The notes: a model not told the origin generated them from the sequence alone. Positions 36,210-46,350 are shown, numbered from the stretch's first letter. The stretch: DNA of 64,000 nt from CADEED01 sp963842515 (GCA_963842515.1 CAWJGO010000002.1:1178001-1242000); one strand, 5' to 3'. Numbers and translations are program-made.

Positions 36210-37354
36210 TGGAACCCACTCCCTTGAGAAAATTTCAGATCTGCACCCGATGCGTCATGGACACCACGGATTCGGCGATCGTGTTCAATGAGCGGGGCGT
36301 TTGCGATCACTGCAATACATTTGACGAGAAAATAAAACCCAACTGGCATCCCGACGAACGTGGTGATCGTGAGTTGCGCGCCTTGGTCGATCAGATCAAG
36401 GCGTTCGGCAAGGACAGGGAGTTCGATTGCATCATTGGCATGAGTGGCGGCATCGATAGTTCATATCTGACCTACATCGCCACCGAGTTTGGCCTTCGAC
36501 CGCTGGTCTTTCACGTCGATGCGGGCTGGAACTCGCAGGAGGCCGTCAACAACATCGAGAAGCTGGTCGACAAGTTGGGGCTGGATCTCTACACGGAAGT
36601 CATCGATTGGGAAGAGATGCGCGATCTGCAGCTCGCATTCTTCAAGTCGGGCGTGCCCCACATCGATTCGCCACAGGACCATGCTTTTTTTGCAACGATG
36701 TACAAATTCGCCGAGCAACACGGCATCCGGTACATCCTGACAGGGGCCAATCTTTCCACGGAGTGCATCCGCAATCCGATCGAATGGATGTATTACCAGT
36801 CGGACTCGATCCAGTTGAAGGACATTCATCGCCGCTTTGGCGCACGTCCGCTGGTGAACTTCCCTACGACGTCAATACTGCGCCATAAAATCTGGCTGCC
36901 GTATGTCAAGCGTATTCGGGTTGTGCGGCCGTTGAACCTGGTGCCATACGACAAGGCCGCGGCAGTCAAGCTGCTGATCGAAAGGTTTGGCTGGCAGCCC
37001 TATCCACAGAAGCATTTCGAGTCGCGGTTCACCCGTTTCTACGAAGGCTATTGGCTGCCACGGAAGTTCGGCTTTGATACGCGCAAGGTGCAGTTTTCGA
37101 GTCTGATCGTCACCGGTCAAATGACGCGAGAGGAAGCATTGGAGAGACTCGAGACCCCGCCTCTGGACGACGCCACGGTGCGGCAGGAGTTCGAGTATGT
37201 CGCCAACAAGCTGGGCATCACGACCGATGAGTTGCAGAGTTACATGGATGCGCCTAACAAGAGCTACAAGGACTATCGATCGCAGGAGGCCTTCTACATG
37301 CTCGGCGCGAGAGCGATGAAGGCGCTCGGCCTGGAGCTGGGAGGAAAGCGTTGA
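36209..37354 (+). CDS. wbpG: WbpG-type N-acetyl sugar amidotransferase
   Basis: A 381-residue ATP-PPi-type protein. Paired cysteines CTRCVMDTTD and CDHCNTF form a likely zinc site; the PP-loop is IIGMSGGIDSSYL; ILTGANLSTECIR and FPTTSILRHKIWLPYVKRIRVVRPLNLVPYDK are family-typical. With HisH2 and HisF2 it converts an acetamido group to an acetamidino group using ammonia from glutamine, as in Pseudomonas O-antigens containing ManNAc(3NAm)A. The hisH2 start overlaps its stop. Confidence 0.9.
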   Translation: MEPTPLRKFQICTRCVMDTTDSAIVFNERGVCDHCNTFDEKIKPNWHPDERGDRELRALVDQIKAFGKDREFDCIIGMSGGIDSSYLTYIATEFGLRPLVFHVDAGWNSQEAVNNIEKLVDKLGLDLYTEVIDWEEMRDLQLAFFKSGVPHIDSPQDHAFFATMYKFAEQHGIRYILTGANLSTECIRNPIEWMYYQSDSIQLKDIHRRFGARPLVNFPTTSILRHKIWLPYVKRIRVVRPLNLVPYDKAAAVKLLIERFGWQPYPQKHFESRFTRFYEGYWLPRKFGFDTRKVQFSSLIVTGQMTREEALERLETPPLDDATVRQEFEYVANKLGITTDELQSYMDAPNKSYKDYRSQEAFYMLGARAMKALGLELGGKR

Positions 37355-37965
37355 TCGTCATTGTCGACTACGGGCTGGGAAACATTCAGGCGTTCGCAAA
37401 CATTTACAAACGTCTGGATATTTCCGTCACATTCGCCAGGAGCGCCGATGATCTGGTCAATGCAACGCACATCGTGCTGCCCGGCGTTGGCGCCTTCGAT
37501 TGGGCGATGGAGCGGCTGAATGGCTCAGGCATGCGCGGCGCACTCGACCGTTTGGTGCTCGAGGAGAAGCGCCCGGTGCTGGGCATCTGTGTTGGCATGC
37601 AGATGATGGCGCGGCGAAGCGACGAAGGTACTGCTGCCGGCCTTGGCTGGTTCGACGCGGATGTGCGCCGCTTCGACGAGTCCCGCATCCAAGGGAAGAC
37701 TCGCCTGCCACACATGGGATGGAACGATGTCGCCCCCATGAGCGAGCAGGATCTTTTCAATGACCTGGGCGACAGTGCGCGCTTCTATTTTCTTCACTCT
37801 TACTACTTTGCGCCGCACGACCCGGCTGACGTGCTTGCCACCGCCGACTATGGAAACCGCTTCGCCTGCGCCGTACGCCGCGGCAATGTCTACGGCGTGC
37901 AATTTCATCCAGAGAAGAGCCATGGCTGGGGCGTCCAGTTGCTCAAGAACTTCGCCGGACTCTAA
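37351..37965 (+). CDS. hisH2: HisH2-type glutaminase subunit
   Basis: A 204-residue class I glutamine amidotransferase. The triad is visible: Cys in LGICVGMQMMA, His and Glu in VQFHPEKSHGW. VDYGLGNIQAFAN and VLPGVGAFDWAM mark the HisH lineage. Start TTG 37351 overlaps the wbpG stop. It is not beside histidine genes but between wbpG and hisF2, so it delivers ammonia to the acetamidino pathway. Confidence 0.9.
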   Translation: MIVIVDYGLGNIQAFANIYKRLDISVTFARSADDLVNATHIVLPGVGAFDWAMERLNGSGMRGALDRLVLEEKRPVLGICVGMQMMARRSDEGTAAGLGWFDADVRRFDESRIQGKTRLPHMGWNDVAPMSEQDLFNDLGDSARFYFLHSYYFAPHDPADVLATADYGNRFACAVRRGNVYGVQFHPEKSHGWGVQLLKNFAGL

Positions 37966-37966
37966 G

Positions 37967-38749
37967 GTGCTGCGTCCCCGAATCATTCCATGTTTGCTGG
38001 TCCATAAGGGCGGGCTGTACAAGACGGTCGGCTTTGGGCAGCCGAAATATGTCGGTGACCCGCTGAACGCGGTACGAATCTTCAACGAGAAGGAAGTCGA
38101 TGAGCTGATGGTCATCGACATAGATGCCAGTCGTCATGGAAAAGAGCCTGATTACAAGCTGATCGCCAATCTTGCGCTCGAGTGCCGCATGCCGCTGTGC
38201 TACGGAGGCGGCGTGAAGACTGTTGAGCAGTTCGATCGCATCATCGGCCTCGGGGTCGAGAAGGTATCGGTATCGTCCGCTGCGGTAGACAACCCGGAGT
38301 TGATAGGCCGAGCCGCTGCGCGCGTGGGCAGTCAGAGCGTCGTCGCCGTCGTCGATGTCAAGAAGACCGGTCTGTTCCGCAAGCCCGAGGTCGTGACATT
38401 GAATGCAACAAGGCGTAGCGGTCTTGAGCCTGCGGCGTGGGTGGCGAAGCTGCAGCAGCTCGGCGCAGGCGAGATCGTGCTCAACAACGTCGATCGCGAT
38501 GGCGAAATGAAGGGCTATGACGTCGATCTGGTCGATGAGGTCCGCAAGGCAACCACCCTTCCGCTGACCGTGTTGGGTGGCGCGGGGTCCATCGATGACC
38601 TGCACGCGCTGGTCCGACGTCACGGCGTCATTGGCGCTGCCGCTGGCAGCTTGTTCGTCTTCAAGGGCAAGTATCGCGCCGTCTTGATCAACTACCCGGG
38701 CCGGGCCGAGAAAGACGCGCTCTGCTCGGCTGCCATGGCGAGCTCATGA
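37967..38749 (+). CDS. hisF2: HisF2-type cyclase-like subunit
   Basis: A 260-residue TIM-barrel HisF homologue starting at GTG 37967 (LRPRIIPCLLVHKGG). The second catalytic Asp of true HisF is kept in NNVDRDGEMKGYDVDL, but the first, normally in a CLDV motif, reads CLLV here, as expected for the HisF2 branch that serves as an ammonia channel. LGGAGSIDDL and AAAGSLFVFKGKYRAVLINYP complete the family signature. The stop overlaps the ATG of the next gene (ATGA). Confidence 0.9.
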   Translation: MLRPRIIPCLLVHKGGLYKTVGFGQPKYVGDPLNAVRIFNEKEVDELMVIDIDASRHGKEPDYKLIANLALECRMPLCYGGGVKTVEQFDRIIGLGVEKVSVSSAAVDNPELIGRAAARVGSQSVVAVVDVKKTGLFRKPEVVTLNATRRSGLEPAAWVAKLQQLGAGEIVLNNVDRDGEMKGYDVDLVDEVRKATTLPLTVLGGAGSIDDLHALVRRHGVIGAAAGSLFVFKGKYRAVLINYPGRAEKDALCSAAMASS

Positions 38750-40850
38750 AACAAGTACTTCAGAATCTCAAGACCGGCATCACCGAAGTTGCTGAACTCC
38801 CTGTTCCGGCGGTTCGGCGCGGCCAGTTGCTCATCGCCACTACGCACGCTCGCTGGTGTCGGCAGGCACCGAACGCATGCTGGTCGAGTTCGGCAGGGCG
38901 GGCTGGATCGACAAGGCGCGCCAGCAGCCGGACAAGGTGCGCAGGTGTTGGACAAGGTGCGGACGGACGGGCTGGTGCCGACGCTGGAGGCAGTCCGCAA
39001 CAAGCTCGATCAGCCGCTGCCCTGGGCTATTGCAACGTCGGTCGCGTCATGGAAGTGGGCGCGGCGTGACCGGCTTCGCGGTCGGCGACCGTGTCGTCTC
39101 CAACGGCAGGCACGCCGAAGTCGTCAGCGTGCCGGTGAATCTCTGCGCGAAAGTCCCTGAAACGGTGTCGGACGACGAAGCCGCCTTCACTGTCCTCGGC
39201 GCGATCGGGCTCCAGGGCATCCGTCTGGTGCAGCCCACCCTCGGCGAGGCGGTCGTTGTCACTGGCCTCGGGCTGATCGGGCTCGTGACGGTGCAGCTGC
39301 TGCGCGCCCATGGATGCCGCGTGCTCGGGCTCGATTTCGATCCCGAGAGGTGGCGATCGCGCGCCGTTCGGCGCAGAGGTCGTCGACCTCACGGCGGGCG
39401 AAGATCCTGTGGCTGCGGCAAGGCCATTCTCGCGGGCGCGGCGTCGATGCCGTGATCGTCACGGCCTCGACGAAGAGCAGCGAGCCGGTGCACCAGGCCG
39501 CACTGATGTGCCGCAAGCGCGGTCGCATCGTGCTGGTCGGTGTGACCGGGCTCGAATTGTCGCGCGCCGATTTCTACGAGAAGGAGCTGACCTTCCAGGT
39601 GTCCTGCTCCTACGGTCCCGGACGCTACGACCCCAGTACGAGGAGAAGGGCCACGATTATCCGGTCGGCTTCGTGCGCTGGACCGAGCAGCGCAATTTCG
39701 AGGCCGTGCTCGACATGATGGCCGACGGACGTATCGACCTCGCGCCGCTGATTTCGCACCGTTTCCATCCAGGAAGCGGAGCAGGCCTATGAGCTGGTCG
39801 GCGGTGGAAACAGCTCCCTCGGCATCCTGCTCCGCGACCGCGCGAGCGGAGGACAGCGCCGCCCGCACCGTTACCCGCCGGCGGCCGGATCCACGGGCCA
39901 CCATCAGGTGCACGCCGCGTGAGTTTCGTCGGCGCCGGCAACTACGCGACGGCCGTGCTGATCCCTGCCTTCAAGGAGGCCGGCGCGCGCCTCAGAACCG
40001 TGGTTTCGCGGCGGCGTCAGCGGCCTTCACGCCGGCCGGAAGTTCGGCTTCGAGCAAACGACCACCGACGCAGACCGCCTGTTCACCGATCCCGCCGAAC
40101 AGGCGGTCGTCATCCGACGCGGCACGATAGCCATGCGCGATACGTCGTGCAGGCCTCGCCGCAGGCAAACACGTTTTCGTCGAAAAGCCCTGGCTGACGA
40201 CGCGGAATTGACTGAGATCGAAGCCGCCGTTGCGGAACGGAGGCGCAGGGGCACCGCGCCTCTCCTCATGGTCGGTTTCAACCGGCGGTTCGCGCCGCAC
40301 GTTCAAGGATGCGAAAAGCTGCTGGCCGGGCGTCAGGGCCCAAGACCTTCGTGATGACGGTGAACGCCGGCGCCATTCCCGCCGACCATGGACCCAGGAC
40401 CTGAGTTGGCGGCGGCCGATCATCGGTGAAGCCTGTCATTCATCGACCTGCTGCGGTATCTGACGGGCAGCCCGATCACGTCGCAGGGCACCTGCAGCGG
40501 CATGGCTGGCGATACCGGCGACAGCGCCACCATCACGCTGGGCTTTGCCGACGGCTCGACCGGCACGATCCATTACCTCGCCAATGGCAACAAGGCCGTC
40601 GCGAAGGAGCGCCTGGACGTGTTACTCGGGCGGCAAGAATCCTGCAGCTCGATAATTTCCGCGCATTGGCCGCTTACGGCTGGAAGCATTTCGGCCGCAT
40701 GCGGGGCTGTGGCGGCAGGACAAGGGACAGAAGGAATGCGTTCGGCATTTCATGAATGCGCTGGCTTCAGGCGGGCCGAGTCCGATCCCGTTGGAGGATG
40801 TTCTGGAGGTCAGTCGCATCAGTATCGAGATCGCGGGAGCGCGTGGTTGA
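38746..40850 (+). CDS. Bi-domain oxidoreductase: zinc-type alcohol dehydrogenase plus Gfo/Idh/MocA domain (heavily frameshifted)
   Basis: About 700 residues when corrected. First half, MDR alcohol-dehydrogenase-like: MKQVLQNLKTGITEVAELPV, SAGTERMLVEFGRAGW, GFAVGDRVVSNGRHAEVV, AFTVLGAIGLQGIRL, VVTGLGLIGLVTVQLLRAHGC and CSYGPGRYDP. Second half, Gfo/Idh/MocA: VSFVGAGNYATAVLIPAFKEAGARL, a VEKPLA-like stretch, MVGFNRRFAPH, IIGEACHFIDLLRYLTG and TITLGFADGSTGTIHYLANGNK. At least ten frame changes occur. The fused architecture is found in polysaccharide loci next to a heparinase-like gene, which is also the case here. The substrate is not known; by analogy with WbpB it may oxidise a nucleotide-sugar acid. 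Confidence 0.75.
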
Positions 40851-42511
40851 GTGTGAAGCGCGCCGTCAGGTATTGGCACACGCTCAGGCATCTGAAGCCG
40901 GTCCAGTTCTATGGACGGTTGGGGTTCCGCTTGCGCAAGCCCAAGGCCGATCTTTCGCCGGCGCCTGCGCTACGAGCGTCATCGGGTGGCGCTCACTCGC
41001 CGGCGCGGCGAGCACCGAGCATGCGCGGCCCACACGAATTCTGTTTTCTCAATGAGACTGGTGGGTTGGAACGTGGCTGGGACGACGAGAGTCGCACGAA
41101 GCTCTGGCTGTACAACCTTCACTATTTTGACGACCTCAATGCTGAGGGGGCCGCTTCGCGAGACGCGTGGCACGTCGCGCTGATGGATGACTGGATCAGA
41201 AGTCACCCACCGGGTGGGGGCACTGGTTGGGAGCCGTATCCGACGTCACTGCGCATCGTCAACTGGGTCAAGCGCCACCTCGACGGAAGGCCGCTCAGCG
41301 ACGGACAACGTGAGAGCCTGGCCGTGCAAGTTCGCTGGCTGGCGCGGCGACTGGAATGGCATCTCCTGGGCAATCACTTGTTCGCCAATGCAAAGGCTCT
41401 GGTGATGGCCGGGTTGCTGTTCGACGGCGCTGAGGCGGACCGGTGGTTAGCCAAGGGGTTATCGATCGTGCACAGGGAACTTCCCGAACAGGTGCTTCCA
41501 GACGGCAGCAACTTCGAGCTCAGTCCGATGTACCACTCGATCTTCCTCGAAGACCTGCTGGACCTGGTCAACGTCGCGCAGGCATTTCCTCACCCGACAA
41601 TGGCGGCTTCCGTCGATCGCTGGCGCGAGACGGCCGGTCGCATGCTCAGCTGGCTCCATGCACTCTGTCATCCCGACCATGAAATATCGCTGTTCAACGA
41701 TGCAGCCATCGGCATCGCTCCCTCTCCGGCCGAACTGGTTGCGTACGCCGGGCGCCTGGGAATCGTGGCGCCGACGTCGTTCGACGCCGCGGCCACAGAT
41801 TCGCCGAAGGTCACGGCCTTGCCTGAAAGCGGTTACGTTCGTATGGAGAACGCATTCGCAGTAGCGCTGCTCGACGTCGCGGCCGTGGGGCCAGACTATC
41901 TACCGGCCCATGCGCATGCGGACACGCTGTCTTTCGAACTGTCCGTGTTTGGCCAACGGCTCATCGTCAACGGAGGTACCTCGGGCTATGGACTCAGCCC
42001 TGAGCGACAACGTGAGCGTGGCACCGCTGCGCACAGTACAGTGGTCATCGACGGTCAGGATTCGTCCGAGGTCTGGGCGGGATTCCGGGTTGCGCGACGC
42101 GCCCGTCCCTTCGATCTTGCCATTTCGACACGGGCGGACGAGGCGGTGGTGGCGTGTTCGCACGATGGCTACCGTCGCTTGCCCGGGCGGCCGGTGCATC
42201 GCCGCGAATGGTGTCTGCGCGCCGGGGGTTTGAGGGTGTGGGACAAAGTCGAGGGCGGTTTTCAAACCGCGGAAGCCCGCTACCACTTCCATCCCGAAAT
42301 CCGCGTCAATACGCAGGGCGAAGGAAGACTGACACTGGAGCTGCCCGGCCGTCGGCAGATCCGTTTGCAGGTTGCCCGCGGCCGCCTGCGCACCGAGTCC
42401 TCGCGCTACGCGGATGCGTTTGGTGTCGTGCGGAATACGACTTGTGCGGTAGTCAGCCTGGTTGCGGGCGCAGGCGCCGCAGATGCCTGCATTGGCGTCG
42501 ACTGGACTTGA
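40847..42511 (+). CDS. Heparinase II/III-like protein (alginate lyase/heparinase superfamily)
   Basis: About 554 residues with an (alpha/alpha) toroid N-terminal part (YWHTLRHLKPVQFYGRLGFR, LYNLHYFDDLNAEG, GWEPYPTSLRIVNWVKRHL, LEWHLLGNHLFANAKALVMAG, FELSPMYHSIFLEDLLDLVN) and a C-terminal beta-sandwich with the catalytic region YLPAHAHADTLSFELSVFG and HSTVVIDGQDSSEVW. The domain pair is that of polysaccharide lyases, yet the protein has no signal peptide. I choose TTG 40847, seven bases after GGGAG and overlapping the upstream stop; GTG 40853 is the alternative. It may process intermediates of the cluster's own uronic-acid polymer. Confidence 0.82.
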   Translation: MSVKRAVRYWHTLRHLKPVQFYGRLGFRLRKPKADLSPAPALRASSGGAHSPARRAPSMRGPHEFCFLNETGGLERGWDDESRTKLWLYNLHYFDDLNAEGAASRDAWHVALMDDWIRSHPPGGGTGWEPYPTSLRIVNWVKRHLDGRPLSDGQRESLAVQVRWLARRLEWHLLGNHLFANAKALVMAGLLFDGAEADRWLAKGLSIVHRELPEQVLPDGSNFELSPMYHSIFLEDLLDLVNVAQAFPHPTMAASVDRWRETAGRMLSWLHALCHPDHEISLFNDAAIGIAPSPAELVAYAGRLGIVAPTSFDAAATDSPKVTALPESGYVRMENAFAVALLDVAAVGPDYLPAHAHADTLSFELSVFGQRLIVNGGTSGYGLSPERQRERGTAAHSTVVIDGQDSSEVWAGFRVARRARPFDLAISTRADEAVVACSHDGYRRLPGRPVHRREWCLRAGGLRVWDKVEGGFQTAEARYHFHPEIRVNTQGEGRLTLELPGRRQIRLQVARGRLRTESSRYADAFGVVRNTTCAVVSLVAGAGAADACIGVDWT

Positions 42512-42551
42512 AGCGTGCACATCCTGTTTTTGACTTGCAGAGAAGAAACCG

Positions 42552-43486
42552 ATGAATACTGAACAATCGCCCGGCAGTGACGTACTACGCCAGGAATCAT
42601 CCGCAATGCGACTATTGCGGGCGCTGGGGCTCGAGCGTGTGTCTTGGTCGTTGCGGCGCCTTCACTGTCCAGTCGCCAAGGACGCGCTCGTATTGGAGGT
42701 GGGATTTGGCGGCAAGCCGTATCCGCGCGCCGATGTATTGTTGGACGCGTATGAAAACTCGAGGGAGCGGAACTGGGCGCCGCTCATCGCGGATCGACCG
42801 ACCGTTCTCGGGTTTGTGGAGCAATTGCCCTTCCGCGACAAGGTGTTCGATTTCGTCATTGCTTCACACGTCCTCGAGCACTCCGCGGATCCGGTGCAAT
42901 TCATATCTGAGCTGCAGCGTGTGGCCAAGGCCGGTTATATCGAGGTGCCGGATGCGTTTTTTGAGCGCATCAATCCTCTGCTGGATCATCACCTCGAGAT
43001 CACGCAACGCGACGGGCGGCTCGTGATTCGCAAGAAGCCGGCGCCAGTGTTTGATCACGACATCGTTTATCTGTACGAGGATCACGCAAAAAAGTATGTC
43101 ACCACCGAACTATTCGTGGGACATCCGTTTGCCTTCCATGTGCGCTACTACTGGCAGGGGGAGAAGTAGACTTTGTGGTGGTAAATCCGGAGATCGATGC
43201 CGCCTGGTCCGCGCAGGTGACGGACGCGCCCAAGTTTGACACCAGCCTCCTGTCATCAAGTTTGCGTCAGCGCGTGCAAGGGGCTGTTCTCAAACTGATT
43301 CAAAAAATCGCTCGCGGACGCCGCCGTCAGGTCGAACTCAAGGAATTACTGCGTTGCCCGGCATGCAAGAACGAGCAGTTGGTGTCCGAGCCTGATCGAA
43401 TCCTCTGCGGCAAGTGCCATCGAACTTACCCATTGAGTAACGGTCTCCCGGTGATGCAGGTGTCGGAAGCCAGTGTCACTTCATGA
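42552..43486 (+). CDS. Class I SAM-dependent methyltransferase with Trm112-like zinc ribbon (one frameshift)
   Basis: The first 205 codons hold a short methyltransferase core: LVLEVGFGGKPYPRADVLLD (motif I), QLPFRDKVFDFVIASHVLEHSADPVQFISELQRV (motif IV/V). A frame change near 43165, best explained by one missing G in a G-run, leads to VNPEIDAAWSAQV and a C-terminal zinc ribbon (LLRCPACKNEQLV, ILCGKCHRTYPLSNGLPVM). ATG 42552 follows an AGAAGAA ribosome site. Substrate unknown; methylation of a glycan or lipid carrier intermediate is plausible in this setting. Confidence 0.75.
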
Positions 43487-43610
43487 CTGTGCTCTCGGCT
43501 GTTGCATCTGCGATCCTGTCTAACAAGTCGCTGAATGGACATTCAGTTTCGGCGCTTCAGATCGGCATTAGTCCGCCGAACTCGTGCAGCTTTTCCTGAG
43601 ATGCGAGCTG

Positions 43611-45122
43611 ATGAGCATACGGCATCTCACTCAGACTGAGCGTCGCCGCCAACTATGCCAGTCAGATCTATACGACGCTGATCAGCATCCTGCTCATCCC
43701 TCTGTACCTGGGGATGATGGGAGCGGAGGCTTCCGGCCTCATTGCCTTTTTTTCGATGCTGCAATCCTGGTTCATCGTGCTGGATTTGGGGCTTTCCCTC
43801 ACGATCGCTCGCGAGTCTGCGCGCTACTTCGGCGGTGCGTTGGCGCAGCTGGACTGGGGGGCTGCTCGGCGCTCCATTGGCTGCTGGTTGCGGCGGTGGC
43901 AGATCATGGCCATTGGTGACGGACTCGGAGCGTTCGGCGCCTCTTCATCGCGAAACGCTGGCTGAATCTGCGCGAATTACCGGTCGACGACATCGTTCTG
44001 GCCCTGCAGATCATGGGCCTCAGCGTCGCGATGCGCTGGATGGGTGGCCTGTATCGCGGCGTTCTCACCGGCGCCGAGCGGTTCGTGTGGCTCAGTGGCT
44101 TCAATGTCTTCATCGCGACGATGCGCTTCGCAGCCGTGTTCGGGTCGATGGCGCTTTGGGGCTACACGCCCAAGGTATTTTTCCTGCATCAAATGGCTGT
44201 CGCCGCGATGGAACTGGGTATCTTGTTCATGGTGGCCAGAAGGCTCGTGCCACGGCCGGCAATCGGCGATGCGCCGACCGGCTGGTGATTCGCGCCGATT
44301 GCGATGCGGCTTCGATTCTCGCTCGCGATCGCGTTCACGTCCGCGGTCTGGATCATCGTCACGCAGATACAAACTCATCCTTTCGGGCGTGCTGACGCTG
44401 GCCGATTACGGTTTCTTCATGCTGGCAGTGCTGGTTGCGGGTGGTATCACGGCCGCGACCAACCCGATCGGAGCAGCTCTGCTGCCGCGGATGGCGCGTC
44501 TGCATGCGGAAGGCAATCACACCGAAATCGTGCGGCTCTATCATCGCTTTACGCAATTGGTCGCAGTGGTAGCGGTGGCATTGACCGTCACCCTCGCGAG
44601 TAGCGCCGAGTCGCTGTTGTTCGCCTGGACCGGTGACCACGAACTCTCGCGCGCCGCAGCGCCTATCCTTCGCCTCTATGCCATCGGCAATGGCCTGCTG
44701 GCCATGAGTGCGTTCCCGTTCTACATACAGTACGCGCGCGGCAATCTCCGCTATCACCTGATCGGCAATGTTGGCCTGATCGCGCTGCTGATTCCCGGCA
44801 TCGTGTTCGCGGCCCTGCACTTCGGCGGTGTCGGTGTCGGCTGGCTCTGGCTGGGCATGAACGTGTTGTACCTGTTTGGATGGGTGGCCTTCGTGCATGG
44901 CCGACTCGAGCCAGGTCTGCATGTCGAATGGATCCAGCGCAACGTGCTGAAGATCCTGGTTCCGACCTCGTTGGTCGTGTCGCGGCAACGCTGTTACATC
45001 ACGAGGATTTTGTTAGTCGCTGGACCGCAATAGTAGACGTCGCACTGATTTCGACAGCTTGCATCGCTACCGCTTGTCTGGCGTCCCCTGATATTCGGCG
45101 CCATTTACCCCGGAGTCGATAG
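43611..45122 (+). CDS. wzx: Wzx-like polysaccharide flippase (frameshifted)
   Basis: About 500 residues when corrected, with the repeated membrane segments of the MOP superfamily: RLSVAANYASQIYTTLISILLIPLYLGMM, GLIAFFSMLQSWFIVLDLGLSL, LQIMGLSVAMRWMGGLYRGVL, LTLADYGFFMLAVLVAGGITAATNPIGAALLPRM, LYAIGNGLLAMSAFPFYIQYARGN and VGWLWLGMNVLYLFGWVAF. It would move undecaprenyl-linked repeat units across the inner membrane. Frame changes occur near 43620, 43875, 43945, 44285, 44370 and 44990. The ATG at 43611 is tentative because a frame change follows within a few codons. Confidence 0.78.
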
Positions 45123-45125
45123 CCC

Positions 45126-46028
45126 ATGGAGCCAATAGCCGTGCAACCAACCGTCAGCGTCTGCATGATTTCCTACAACCACGGGAAATTCATCGCTCAG
45201 GCAATCGAAAGCATTCTTTCTCAAAAGGTCGATTTTTCGATCGAGCTCATCATTGGCGACGATTGCAGCACAGACAACACTTTCGATATCTGCGAGGTCT
45301 ACGCCCGCAAGGATTAGCGGGTCAGGTTGCTTTCACGCGAAAGGAATCTCGGCGTAATGCCAAACTTCAGTCGTACCCTGCAGGCATGTACTGGAAAGTA
45401 TGTTGCCTTGTGTGAGGGCGATGATTACTGGAGTGACCCGCACAAGCTAGCTATTCAAGTCGCGTTCCTGGACTCCCATCCGGACTGCGGCGGTGCTGCC
45501 CACCAGTCCGACGTCATCACGGACGAACGCTTCGTACGCAAGTTCAAATTGGGTGTCCCGGAAATAATCAGGACGAATGATCTGACTGCAGGCCGACTGT
45601 TCCACACTGCGTCGGTGGTTTTCCGTCGTGAAGCGGTTGATCTCTTTTGTCCCGCCCCTTTGGTATTGTCTTGCGATCGGCTCCTGAATTTTTGCATCAC
45701 TTTCATCGGCAATATCCACTACAGCGACGAAACGATGTGCGCCTATCGACTTCATGGCGGAGGCATGTCGTCAACGTGACCGTCGAACAACTGAAGCTGG
45801 ATTTGAGCTGCGTTGACTATTTCCGGTCGATCGAGCCGACCTCCCAAGCCAGCAATATCGATCCTACGTCTACGCCACTATTGGACTTTGTCGACGCGCC
45901 ACATCGAGCCAAAAGGTGTACTACATGGCGATTTATTTCGTGCTTTCCTTTGCAACCTTTCCACGAAACCTCTGCTCTATGGAGCGCACTTGGGTCGGGC
46001 GTTTGGCAAAAAACTGTCACGCTCGTGA
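45126..46028 (+). CDS. Glycosyltransferase family 2 (in-frame stop and frameshifts)
   Basis: A GT-A enzyme starting at ATG 45126: VSVCMISYNHGKFIAQAIESIL, IIGDDCSTDNTFDI, then NLGVMPNFSRTL, YVALCEGDDYWSDPHKL (DxD-like) and FHTASVVFRREAV. An in-frame TAG (45315-45317) interrupts KD-RVRLLSRERNLG where homologues have an acidic codon. Past 45777 the frame moves (VTVEQLKLDL) and returns to end FRAFLCNLSTKPLLYGAHLG and KKLSRS at 46028. Length would be about 300 residues. It may be a pseudogene or carry sequence errors; the amber codon is a substitution, unlike the usual +1 changes. Confidence 0.7.
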
Positions 46029-46104
46029 CGGCAGCCAATCGCCGTCCTACTTGCGGATTGGCACCTTCGAACACATGCGGACGACGACGCAGCCTCGCAT
46101 GAAG

Positions 46105-46350
46105 CATGGTCGCGAGCCACGCGCGCATCGCTGCGATCGCATCGGCCCACTGCCCCGGGCGCTTCCTCGCGAAGGTCTGCATCGCGTTCAACAGATCCAG
46201 CAGGTCTTCCAGCACGATCGCGTGGTACTTCGGACTCAGCTCGGAGTACCCGCCGTCGGACAGGACCTGCTCCGGCATCTCGTCGTCGAGAATGCTCATG
46301 CCGAGCGCGTACCAGCGTTCGGCCTCAGGGCCCTCGAAATGGCGCACGAG
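46105..46350 (-). pseudogene. Middle fragment of a heparinase II/III-like gene
   Basis: About 82 minus-strand codons read EGPEAERWYALGMSILDDEMPEQVL, GGYSELSPKYHAIVLEDLLDLLN and AMRAWLATM, aligning with EQVLPDGSNFELSPMYHSIFLEDLLDLVN of the complete gene at 40847-42511. No start or end is present. It lies between the GT2 on the plus strand and rfbB on the minus strand. It could come from the same original gene as the C-terminal fragment at 29938-30336, since the orientation is the same and the segments do not overlap. Confidence 0.7.
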
